Counted from the stretch's first letter, positions 1 through 5,864 are shown. The stretch: DNA of 6,068 nucleotides from Methylomonas sp. (GCA_026990815.1 JALXCS010000172.1:1-6068), one strand, 5' to 3'. Numbers and translations are program-made. Notes: generated by a model not told the origin, from the letters alone.

Positions 1-53
1 TTAGGCAATAATTTTTTAAGTGTAGTTTTAATCTTGCGATTGTTCCAGTTGGC

Positions 54-857
54 CTACATCTTGCCTTTTCTTTTCATCATGCCTTTCGAGGGGTTATAAC
101 CAAGGATAGCCAAAGAAATAAACACCAGGAAGGAAATAAATGTAAAAATAAAGGCCTCCTGATTAAATTGTTGATACAGAGCAAACCGGATGAGTTCTAC
201 TGCTTGTGAAAAAGGGTTATATTTAGCTAGGGTATATAATAATTCACTAGACTCTTGCAATTTCCACAGCGGATAAAGAGCTGTGGACATAAAAAACATC
301 GGAAAAATAACAAAATTCATGACTCCTGCAAAATTTTCCAATTGCTTGATGAAAGATGACAACAATAAACCCAATGCCCCCAGCATTAACCCGGAAAGAA
401 TCAGAGCCGGAATTACCCATAAATAACCTTGCCAGGGTACTCGAATATCATAGAACCAGGCTATAACCAGAAATACTGTAACCTGTAAAATTGAAACCGC
501 AACTCCCGCCAGTAATTTACTCATCAACAAAAACCAGCGAGGTAAAGGACTCACCAGTAAAATCCGCATACTGCCCATTTCCCGATCATAAACCATAGAT
601 AACGAACTTTGCATCCCATTAAATAACTGAATCATACCGATCAGGCCCGGGGTAATATAAACCTCATAAAGAATATAGGTATCATAAGGCGGAGCAATTG
701 CAATGCCCAATGCCGATCTGAATCCTGCTGCAAACACAAATAACCACACCAAAGGCCTGACCAAAGCCGCAACAAATCGCTCTCGCTGTTTGACATATCG
801 TAATAGTTCCCTGCCAATAATTCCCCACATTGCCCGCCAGTAATGCAAAATTTTCAT
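54..857 (-). CDS. ABC-2 type permease of PQQ-dependent alcohol oxidation system (PedC-like)
   Basis: This is the inner-membrane permease of an ABC transporter that accompanies PQQ-dependent alcohol dehydrogenases; its substrate is unknown. The 267 residues carry about six hydrophobic segments, near residues 30-48, 67-88, 112-134, 146-169, 176-196 and 237-254. Between the second and third lies the ABC-2 type cytoplasmic stretch DREMGSMRILLVSPLPRW (91-108), typical of exporter permeases of the NodJ/DrrB kind. From memory it fits the family named phenyl_ABC_PedC (TIGR03861), after pedC of the Pseudomonas putida phenylethanol cluster. The start is supported by a TGGAG-type ribosome site about 7 nt upstream and by the ATGA overlap with the ATPase gene stop, which implies translational coupling. 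It is the last gene of the visible operon. The tail is very basic (KRKGK), as expected for a cytoplasmic C-terminus. The ABC-2 permease call is firm; the alcohol-system assignment rests on the neighbours. Confidence 0.9.
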   Translation of the reverse strand: MKILHYWRAMWGIIGRELLRYVKQRERFVAALVRPLVWLFVFAAGFRSALGIAIAPPYDTYILYEVYITPGLIGMIQLFNGMQSSLSMVYDREMGSMRILLVSPLPRWFLLMSKLLAGVAVSILQVTVFLVIAWFYDIRVPWQGYLWVIPALILSGLMLGALGLLLSSFIKQLENFAGVMNFVIFPMFFMSTALYPLWKLQESSELLYTLAKYNPFSQAVELIRFALYQQFNQEAFIFTFISFLVFISLAILGYNPSKGMMKRKGKM

Positions 858-1594
858 GCCGCAACTCCAGACGGTGTGAGTAACTGAAAAGCTTCGGCAA
901 TGGAAGACGCCTGAGCCACTTTAAGAACTTTTTCGATGCTGCCTTTGGCAGCTACTTTGCCCTGATGCAAAATTACCAAGTTGTCAGCAGGATAAATTTC
1001 GTCTATCAGATGGCTAGCCCAAAGCACAGCCAAATTCCGTTCAGCCACCAGCTGATGCACATGTGCAACAATTGATTTTCGACTTGGGACATCCAGCCCT
1101 ACTGTCGGCTCGTCAAGTAAAAGTAATGAGGGTTCATGCAGTAAGGCCCTGGCAATTTCCACCCGGCGCCGATGGCCACCATTGAGTTGGCGGATTTTTT
1201 CAAAACGACGCTCATACATATTGAACCGTTCCAGTTCTTCTTGAATTCGGTGTCTTGCTTTTTTCCTGCTGATTCCATGCAAAGCAGAGTGATACCGTAA
1301 ATTTTGCATGACGTTCAAATCCAGATCCAAGGTCGGCTGTTGAAAAACCACGCCCAGCTTGGCTAATGCTTTAGTTGTCTGTTTTTTAACATCAAATCCG
1401 CAAATACTGATCTTACCTTGGCGATAGTCATACAAGCGGGTTATCAAAGAGAACAAAGTGCTTTTTCCTGCGCCATTGGGACCTAATAAAAAAGTACAAT
1501 CACCCGATTTAACATCAAAAGAAACACTATCCAACGCCAATTTTCCGGAATAGGAAAAACTGATATTTTCAACTTGCAAGGCTTGTTTCTTCAT
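854..1594 (-). CDS. ABC transporter ATP-binding protein, PQQ-associated
   Basis: This is the cytoplasmic ATPase that powers the permease encoded next to it. All nucleotide-binding motifs are visible in the 246 residues: Walker A GPNGAGKST at 38-46, Q-loop FQQ at 84-86, signature motif LNGGH at 137-141 followed by RRRVEIARAL, Walker B LLLLDEP at 157-163, D-loop GLD at 166-168, and switch histidine 195 in WASH. The signature differs from the usual LSGGQ; I recall LNGGH as normal for the PQQ-associated ATPase family (TIGR03864). No membrane segment is present, so it is a half-transporter subunit that should dimerise and pair with the ABC-2 permease. Both gene ends overlap neighbours by 4 bp (the stop of the beta-propeller gene, the start of the permease gene). 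The ribosome site is weak, so translation probably depends on coupling. The family has no assigned transport substrate. Confidence 0.93.
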   Translation of the reverse strand: MKKQALQVENISFSYSGKLALDSVSFDVKSGDCTFLLGPNGAGKSTLFSLITRLYDYRQGKISICGFDVKKQTTKALAKLGVVFQQPTLDLDLNVMQNLRYHSALHGISRKKARHRIQEELERFNMYERRFEKIRQLNGGHRRRVEIARALLHEPSLLLLDEPTVGLDVPSRKSIVAHVHQLVAERNLAVLWASHLIDEIYPADNLVILHQGKVAAKGSIEKVLKVAQASSIAEAFQLLTPSGVAA

Positions 1595-2544
1595 GGTTTA
1601 ACAGCAATACCCCAAGGGTAACGACCGACTTTAACAGACTTTACAACTTGGTGGTCTTCAAGATTAATAGTAGAAATATCGCTACTCCGCCCATTTGTGG
1701 TGTAAAGCCTTTTTTGATCCGGAGAAAATGCCAGGTTCCAGACTCTTTCGCCCACCAACAAGAATTTTTCCACTTCAAAGGTTTTTGCATTAATTACCGC
1801 GACCCGATTAGCTGGCCCCATTGCCACATAACCCCAGCGCATATTCTCATCGATTACCACACCAACCGGCTGAATTTTATCTTTGGAAACTCCTTTAATC
1901 TGCAAAGAAATGGTTTTGATAACATCTTTGGACTTTGCATCAAGAATCATCAGGGTACCGGCAATTTCTGAAGTCACCCAAAGCTGACCTCCGTCAGCGG
2001 TAAAACTGGCGGCTCGCGGTCTTGGATCTACAAGGGTGTTATGAATATTAGTCAGGGTATCGATGTCAAACCAATGAATCATATTGGTGGTTTCAGAGGC
2101 GCTAATCAGCCACCGATTCCCTGGACTGACTGCAATTCCTTCCGGCTCAACTCCAACTCGAAGTTTGGTAAGAACTTTAGCTTTAGGAATATCAATGACT
2201 GTCACTTCGTTATCATCTTCATTCGATACATACATTCTATTGCCTTCCGGGTTCAACGCGAATGTTTCAGGGTCTGCACCTGAAGGCAGTGTTCCAGTCA
2301 CCACTAAAGTTTGGGTATCGACAACTTTGATCGTATCATCATCACTGGTCGCAATATAAAGGTATTTTTGATCTTTGCTTAAAGCAATTCCTCGCGGCCG
2401 TTGTCCAATAGGGACGGTTTTTACCAATTTACCAACTATAGGATCGATAACTGCAAGAGCGTTATCTTTTTCCAGTGTTACATAAACGGTTTCCGCATTG
2501 GCGAAAAAACTCATTAACAAAAGAACAAAAAACAAATTTCTCAT
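1591..2544 (-). CDS. Secreted YVTN beta-propeller protein, PQQ-associated
   Basis: This is an exported beta-propeller protein of the type found with PQQ-dependent catabolism (TIGR03866, from memory). Its exact role is unknown; it may act in the periplasm as a binding or scaffold partner. From the chosen start it has 317 residues: a signal peptide (MRNLFFVLLLMSFFANA, cut before ETVYV) followed by seven repeats of about 42 residues. Each repeat has the pattern (L/M)Y(V/I)-x-N/S...V.VID...G.....G..P.GIA.SP, enough to close a seven-bladed ring; the fourth and fifth repeats are the most divergent. An upstream in-frame ATG at 2571 would add nine residues (MSIIKRGIP), but it would overlap the previous gene and spoil the signal peptide. 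The ATG at 2544 has a strong ribosome site (AAGGGGA at 2551-2557), so I chose it. The gene follows the substrate-binding protein gene by 17 bp, and its stop overlaps the ATPase start. Confidence 0.92.
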   Translation of the reverse strand: MRNLFFVLLLMSFFANAETVYVTLEKDNALAVIDPIVGKLVKTVPIGQRPRGIALSKDQKYLYIATSDDDTIKVVDTQTLVVTGTLPSGADPETFALNPEGNRMYVSNEDDNEVTVIDIPKAKVLTKLRVGVEPEGIAVSPGNRWLISASETTNMIHWFDIDTLTNIHNTLVDPRPRAASFTADGGQLWVTSEIAGTLMILDAKSKDVIKTISLQIKGVSKDKIQPVGVVIDENMRWGYVAMGPANRVAVINAKTFEVEKFLLVGERVWNLAFSPDQKRLYTTNGRSSDISTINLEDHQVVKSVKVGRYPWGIAVKP

Positions 2545-2550
2545 TGGTAT

Positions 2551-2557
2551 TCCCCTT
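2551..2557 (-). promoter_or_regulatory. Ribosome binding site deciding the beta-propeller start
   Basis: On the minus strand AAGGGGA sits 6 nt before the ATG at 2544. It lies downstream of the alternative ATG at 2571 and therefore supports the shorter protein that begins directly with a signal peptide. Confidence 0.7.
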
Positions 2558-2561
2558 TTTA

Positions 2562-3758
2562 TTATTGACATTGTGTTTCCGGCTTATCAAACCCTAAAGT
2601 ATCCAGTTCAGTAACAGGGTGCAAGAAACCTTCAATGGGTGCAACAGCCACCATTGATCGTGCAGCAGCTAGCAAAACCGGCTGTCTGAGCTGACCATTC
2701 CAGGGTCGGAATGAAAGTGTCCGACCTTTATAACCCTGCAAAGCCAATTGATCACTTAATAAATATTCCTGGATAATTTTTTGATCAGCTGACTGGCTAC
2801 GCGTGACAGCCTCTCCAATAGCCCTGACTGCTAAATAAGCACCATAATCCTCTTCTTCCATCCAACGCCCAGTCTGTTCTTTAAAACGATTCTGAATCTG
2901 CACTGCCCCCCATTGTTCATGGGTTTGATGCCAGGATGTAGGAATTAAACCCTGAGTCCCGATAACCGGCCTGGGAAGCCAAGTTCGATAGCTCAAATAT
3001 TCCCCGAATAAACCACGCTCATCGGCAACCACCAATACATCATAATCGACGCCTTGGGTGAAAACCGGAACCTCAGACTGTGCAGTACGTCTGGCATCAT
3101 GAGTATGATCCCAAACTTTCTCTGCAACAATTTTACTGCCAAAACGCTTTGCTGCCCTTTTAACGGCTGCGGCAAAAAGTTGGTCCTGTTTTTCTGGCCC
3201 GACCACCAAAAACCATTGCTGCCAACGTTTCTTCAGCATATATTGCGCCAGGGCATCAGCTCGCATGGCCCGACTCGGCATTAAATGCAACACATTCTTC
3301 TGGCATAGCTTTTGCCGCAGTAAATCATCTCGTGTTGCAACATCAAACAACAAAGGGCGTTGCTGACTTAAACCCATAATTTTAATTAATTGTTCTGCTG
3401 GCAAATTAACCACAACCAAAGTATTTCCCTGCTCAAGCACTTTCTTATAGGCAGACAAGACATCACCATCCAGTGGCACAATAGTCTTCTCTAAAATATA
3501 TTCCTGACCGGTAAAAGCTCCCGTGGTATTGTTGTCCTTAATTCCTAAAATTGCTCCTTGCCAGCCTTTATCAGTAACAAAAGGATCAAGATTAGATAAA
3601 GCAACCGGTATTTTCTTTTCCTGGGTAAAATAATCAATCTTGACAACCAGCTTGTTTGCAGCATGAGCAGTATTGAAACCACCAGAAAAATATTGAAAAA
3701 GAACCACAATACATGCGTACAAAATAAAACGATGCGGGTTTATACAAAGGCTTTTCAT
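2562..3758 (-). CDS. Periplasmic substrate-binding protein, PQQ-dependent alcohol dehydrogenase-associated ABC system
   Basis: This is a periplasmic binding protein thought to serve the ABC system encoded downstream; its ligand is unknown. The 398 residues begin with a signal peptide: a basic start, a hydrophobic core at about 11-24 and a likely cut after AHA at 31-33. The remainder resembles the leucine-binding-type fold (ABC-type branched-chain amino acid receptor class). It has alternating strand/helix segments, for example NTLVVVNLP near 112-120, QWFLVVGPE near 181-189 and YDVLVVADE near 239-247, and a helix DYGAYLAVRAIGEAVTR at 304-320. This pattern fits TIGR03863 (PQQ_ABC_bind), from memory. 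Cys152 and Cys397 could form a disulfide. No lipobox is seen at the cleavage site, so it should be soluble. The start is supported by AGGAGA at 3762-3767, only a few bases before the ATG. It is the first gene of the minus-strand operon and is transcribed away from the PilZ gene. Confidence 0.88.
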   Translation of the reverse strand: MKSLCINPHRFILYACIVVLFQYFSGGFNTAHAANKLVVKIDYFTQEKKIPVALSNLDPFVTDKGWQGAILGIKDNNTTGAFTGQEYILEKTIVPLDGDVLSAYKKVLEQGNTLVVVNLPAEQLIKIMGLSQQRPLLFDVATRDDLLRQKLCQKNVLHLMPSRAMRADALAQYMLKKRWQQWFLVVGPEKQDQLFAAAVKRAAKRFGSKIVAEKVWDHTHDARRTAQSEVPVFTQGVDYDVLVVADERGLFGEYLSYRTWLPRPVIGTQGLIPTSWHQTHEQWGAVQIQNRFKEQTGRWMEEEDYGAYLAVRAIGEAVTRSQSADQKIIQEYLLSDQLALQGYKGRTLSFRPWNGQLRQPVLLAAARSMVAVAPIEGFLHPVTELDTLGFDKPETQCQ

Positions 3759-3779
3759 AGTTCTCCTAACAGTTTATGG

Positions 3780-3827
3780 AAGATTTAACAGAGAATCATT
3801 TTACCTAACTTGCTGTTAAAAAATCTT
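3780..3827. repeat. Imperfect inverted repeat in the divergent intergenic region
   Basis: The left arm AAGATTTAACAG (3780-3791) and right arm CTGTTAAAAAATCTT (3813-3827) are inverted copies that differ by a 3-nt gap in the A/T run; the inner TTAACAG/CTGTTAA part is perfect. The spacer is 21 nt. It lies between the substrate-binding protein gene and the PilZ gene, next to the likely rightward promoter. It could be an operator for a dimeric regulator of either or both genes. A further TAACAG copy occurs at 3767-3772. The function is inferred from position only. Confidence 0.4.
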
Positions 3828-3830
3828 TAA

Positions 3831-3859
3831 TTGACATTGTAATTTGTTAATTTACAGAT
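3831..3859 (+). promoter_or_regulatory. Candidate sigma70 promoter for the PilZ gene
   Basis: A perfect -35 hexamer TTGACA (3831-3836) is followed after 17 nt by ACAGAT (3854-3859), a weak -10 match; 16-nt (TACAGA) or 18-nt (CAGATA) spacings are equally possible. Transcription would then start near 3866, only a few bases before the annotated ATG at 3872. The -35 is convincing and the -10 is not. Confidence 0.4.
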
Positions 3860-3871
3860 AGTATTAAACTA

Positions 3872-4303
3872 ATGACTACGAGTAATCAATCATATCTTAT
3901 GAGCGACATCACTGAATTGAATGAAAATTCTGATGATTTTTTTAATCTAGATTTCACAAAAAACCTTCCGGAAAACAAACGCTTTGCAGTTCGTTATATA
4001 AGATCAAATATCAAAGCTTCGGTTTTAAAAGTTCGTCTTTTTGGTTTGGGAAAACCATTAGGTATGGATCTATTAGATATAAGCTCGAAAGGCGCTCTTA
4101 TTTCAACACCAAAAAAACTTAAAAAAAACAAAAAATTAACTCTGATTCTAGAATTTGAAGATGGAAAGGTTTTTGAAATTAAATCGAAAATTGTCCGCCT
4201 CGAAAAAGACCAGAACTACCGTTATGGTATAAAGTTTAATCGCTTCCATAATGAGTTAGGAAACTATCTACTAAAGACGCAAGACGATTTGATTTTTCGT
4301 TAA
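3872..4303 (+). CDS. PilZ domain protein, probable c-di-GMP receptor
   Basis: This is a small cytoplasmic protein of 143 residues with a single PilZ domain at about residues 33-135. Both c-di-GMP-contact motifs are present: RxxxR as R37-F-A-V-R41, and D/NxSxxG as D69-I-S-S-K-G74, so it should bind the second messenger. The N-terminal 32 residues are acidic, rich in Asn/Asp/Ser and probably flexible; the middle is lysine-rich (KKLKKNKK, 81-88). It has no signal peptide, membrane segment or output domain, so it presumably acts by contacting a partner not identifiable here. The start is uncertain. No clear ribosome site precedes ATG 3872, and the candidate promoter would leave almost no leader; ATG 3899 (codon 10, MSDITELN) is an alternative. 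The gene is more A-rich than its neighbours. It diverges from the transporter operon, and nothing in the sequence ties it functionally to that operon. Confidence 0.88.
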   Translation: MTTSNQSYLMSDITELNENSDDFFNLDFTKNLPENKRFAVRYIRSNIKASVLKVRLFGLGKPLGMDLLDISSKGALISTPKKLKKNKKLTLILEFEDGKVFEIKSKIVRLEKDQNYRYGIKFNRFHNELGNYLLKTQDDLIFR

Positions 4304-4505
4304 CTCTTTGGCATTGTTGACGATATACGTTTCGCGTTTGAGAATGCTCCGTAGAGTTCATCTGTTTTTGTAAAAGGCTAGGCCCAAAGGCGCAGCAATA
4401 GCAAGCTATTGTAAGGTTTTGCAACAACACATTTCGCGAAAAATGGTATGCTAAAAATGGGGTATTCTCTAATGCGAAAGATATAGTTCAATAAAAATAT
4501 CAACA
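4304..4505. other. 202-bp intergenic stretch with palindromes, possible dispersed repeat
   Basis: No credible gene is present. The stretch contains a perfect 7-bp-stem hairpin CAATAGC-AA-GCTATTG at 4396-4411 and a perfect 10-bp palindrome TTTCGCGAAA at 4432-4441. CATTGTTGA near the left edge (4312-4320) is mirrored as TCAACAATG (4500-4508) across the start of the next gene. The segment 4320-4425 has a composition and hairpin reminiscent of intergenic repeat units (REP/MITE-like), but a single copy in the window cannot prove that. No T-run follows the hairpin, so it is not a typical intrinsic terminator. The promoter for the MOSC gene should lie here, but I see no convincing -35/-10 pair. Confidence 0.35.
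4396..4411. repeat. Short perfect hairpin in the pilZ-MOSC gap
   Basis: CAATAGC and GCTATTG are perfect inverted copies separated by AA, with one further G-T wobble pair possible outside. There is no U-tract downstream, so it is more likely a repeat-unit stem or an RNA-processing or stability structure than a rho-independent terminator. Confidence 0.5.
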
Positions 4506-5351
4506 ATGTCACAATTAAAATTACAAGACATCTATCTTTATCCCATCAAGTCCTGCGCAGGCATTCGCGTCAACCAATGGCCAGTCACAGAAAAAGGTCT
4601 CAAATATGACCGCCAATGGATGATTATTGACCAAAACAATCAATTCCTGAGCCAGCGTAAACTTCAGAAAATGGCTTTGATCAAGCCAGCAATAGTCGAC
4701 CAGCAACTTGTTCTTTCTGCTCCGGAAATGGGAAAAATAAAATTCAGCTTGCAAACACCCAATACTTCAAAAGCTATCGAAGTCAAAATCTGGCACGACC
4801 AATGCCAGGCTAGAACCGTTGTGCCAGAACTTGATGAATGGCTAAGTGATTTCCTGAAAATAAACTGCAAACTGGCCTACCAAGAAGAAGACTATATTCG
4901 CCAGGTCGACCAAAAATATGCAAATTCACGAGACCAGGTTTACTTTTCTGATGGCTTCCCTTTTTTGATCATTTCAGAAAATTCGCTGACGAATCTTAAT
5001 TCGCGTATGCCATATAAAATTTCCATGTTGCGTTTTCGCCCAAATCTGGTGATTTCTGGAAGTGATAGTTTTGCTGAAGACCTATGGCGAGAAATTCGAA
5101 TCGGTGAAATCAGCTTCCGATTGCCAAAACCTTGCTCCAGATGTCCAATACCAAATATTGATCCTGAAACGGGAATTTCCAGTAAGGAAACCATCAAAAC
5201 ACTTAATCAATATCGCAGATATCAAAACCAAGTATTTTTTGGCCAAAATGCTTTGCATAATGGACCCGGCCAACTCTTTGTTGACGATCCGGTGACAATT
5301 CTTTTAACTGGTGACCCACAGCCACCTCTCTTCATTAGCGGTTACAATTGA
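4506..5351 (+). CDS. MOSC domain-containing protein (YcbX/mARC-like, without ferredoxin domain)
   Basis: This is a probable molybdenum-cofactor-binding protein of the MOSC superfamily. Relatives (E. coli YcbX, eukaryotic mARC) reduce N-hydroxylated compounds. The 281 residues start with the MOSC_N beta-barrel domain (about 1-120) carrying the hallmark YPIKSC at 12-17 and GLKYDRQWMIID at 31-42. The MOSC domain follows (about 130-270), with RFRPNLV at 176-182 and KPCSRCPIPNIDPETG at 208-223. By comparison with mARC, Cys213 in RCPIPNIDPETG should be the molybdenum ligand. E. coli YcbX is about 370 residues and ends with a 2Fe-2S ferredoxin domain. This protein stops after the MOSC domain, so it would need a separate electron donor. 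No ribosome site is obvious before ATG 4506, but an in-frame stop at 4470-4472 and the lack of another ATG before YPIKSC make this start the best. It is probably a cytoplasmic single-gene unit. Confidence 0.92.
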   Translation: MSQLKLQDIYLYPIKSCAGIRVNQWPVTEKGLKYDRQWMIIDQNNQFLSQRKLQKMALIKPAIVDQQLVLSAPEMGKIKFSLQTPNTSKAIEVKIWHDQCQARTVVPELDEWLSDFLKINCKLAYQEEDYIRQVDQKYANSRDQVYFSDGFPFLIISENSLTNLNSRMPYKISMLRFRPNLVISGSDSFAEDLWREIRIGEISFRLPKPCSRCPIPNIDPETGISSKETIKTLNQYRRYQNQVFFGQNALHNGPGQLFVDDPVTILLTGDPQPPLFISGYN

Positions 5352-5394
5352 ATTAGAGTCTGCTCAGAAAGTCAGTATCCATTTTTCGCAAATA

Positions 5395-5597
5395 CTATAG
5401 ATGGCTAAACTTTAACCGTAAATCGTTGAGCAATAATTTCCCGACTGGCTTCAACAAAAATATAAGCCACGCAAGGCTATATTTGTAAAGCTCATAAAAG
5501 ATCCTTTCCAGGATCAATAGGTTCATCACCAGGAAGATGCTGTTAATCCACGCGATAGAGGTATTTGCACGTTTTGCTCGAATGTAGTTGAGTCGAT
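5395..5597 (-). pseudogene. C-terminal remnant of an unidentified membrane protein gene, cut by IS3-family end
   Basis: The minus strand is open for 67 sense codons from the IS3-family boundary at about 5597 to TAG at 5395-5397. The peptide starts basic (NRLNYIRAKRAN), then has two closely spaced hydrophobic segments (around SIAWINSIFLVMNLLIL and SLAWLIFLLKPVGKLLL) and ends in a charged tail (NDLRLKFSHL). This looks like the membrane-proximal C-terminus of a real protein: codon choice is non-random and hydrophobicity comes in blocks. There is no good start; the first ATG lies inside the first hydrophobic segment. The frame stays open for a few more codons inside the IS sequence, which I attribute to chance. 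I do not recognise the family. It converges on the MOSC gene with a 43-bp gap. A chance open frame of this length is possible but not favoured. Confidence 0.45.
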
Positions 5598-5752
5598 TGT
5601 AGCGGTCTAATAAACTTGAACCTCAAAATGAGATAAAATTTCATTAAAAAAAGAGGAAAAAAATGAGTAAAAAAAGCCCCACTTATTCAATCGAATTCAA
5701 AAAAGAAGCAGCGAGTTTAGTAGTTGATCAGAAATATGCATATTCCAGAGCA
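5598..5752 (+). mobile_element. Left end of an IS3-family element (truncated)
   Basis: The segment begins TGTAGCGGTCTAATAAACTTG at about 5598, resembling IS3-family termini, which start with TG and often read like TGTAGTGGTCTAATAAA. It then has a short leader, a ribosome site AGAGG (5652-5656) and the start of an orfA at 5663. The element is lost after codon 30, where IS21-like terminal DNA begins. No right end is in the window. The exact left boundary is inferred from similarity to known ends. Confidence 0.65.
5663..5752 (+). pseudogene. IS3-family transposase OrfA, N-terminal fragment
   Basis: The first 30 codons read as the N-terminus of an IS3-family OrfA, with the typical YS-x-EFKKEAASLVVDQ (residues 8-22), the start of the helix-turn-helix DNA-binding domain; SRA at 28-30 should be followed by a CKAVGV-like segment. 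Instead the frame runs into unrelated DNA and stops at TGA 5795-5797, giving a 44-residue product that cannot function. A full OrfA is around 90-110 residues. The break coincides with the IS21-like end repeats, so insertion of that element is the likely cause. Confidence 0.75.
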
Positions 5753-5753
5753 A

Positions 5754-5810
5754 ACCTGCCACCTATTCCAAGCCAAAGCTGCCACCTAATCCAGTGATGT
5801 CTGCCACCCT
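5754..5810 (+). repeat. Three spaced IS21-type terminal repeats
   Basis: The copies are ACCTGCCACCTATTCCA (5754-5770), AGCTGCCACCTAATCCA (5777-5793; 15 of 17 identical to the first) and CTGCCACCCT (5801-5810, core only). The common core CTGCCACC starts at 5756, 5779 and 5801, so the spacing is 23 and 22 bp, about two helical turns. They lie immediately at the IS21-like end. Confidence 0.8.
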
Positions 5811-5864
5811 GATTGGGAGGTTAGTATAGCGAAATCGACGCAGGATAACACCACGGTATCCTAA

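Noticed and set aside
1..53. Terminator or next gene start downstream of the permease gene
   Set aside because: No hairpin with a T-run and no ribosome site plus start codon could be found in these 53 bases.
1648..2359. Three plus-strand ORFs of 80-107 codons inside the beta-propeller gene
   Set aside because: They lie opposite a clearly coding propeller gene with seven repeats and show no domain pattern; antisense shadows.
2545..2571. Upstream ATG (2571) for the beta-propeller gene
   Set aside because: It overlaps the end of the substrate-binding gene and adds a charged stretch before the signal peptide, while the ATG at 2544 has the strong AAGGGGA ribosome site.
4236..4430. 64-codon minus-strand ORF overlapping the end of the PilZ gene and the following gap
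   Set aside because: It has no ribosome site, overlaps a real gene on the other strand and spans the palindromic gap; the peptide has no protein-like pattern. Probably a by-product of a non-coding repeat.
4312..4508. Calling the pilZ-MOSC gap a MITE on the basis of its 9-bp edge inverted repeat
   Set aside because: A 9-bp inverted match at this distance has an appreciable chance probability, and no target duplication is visible; kept only as a candidate repeat.
4940..5295. ORFs on both strands within the MOSC gene
   Set aside because: They are out-of-frame or antisense to a well-recognised MOSC protein with intact motifs.
5460..5515. Two hairpins (ATATA-A-GCC/GGC-TATAT at 5460-5482 and GATCCT/AGGATC at 5500-5515) as a terminator after the MOSC gene
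   Set aside because: Neither is followed by a T-run on either strand, and both fall inside the open minus-strand gene remnant, so they may be incidental.
5754..5810. CTGCCACC repeats as a CRISPR or iteron array
   Set aside because: Only three short copies, next to an IstA-type start; IS21 terminal repeats explain them better.
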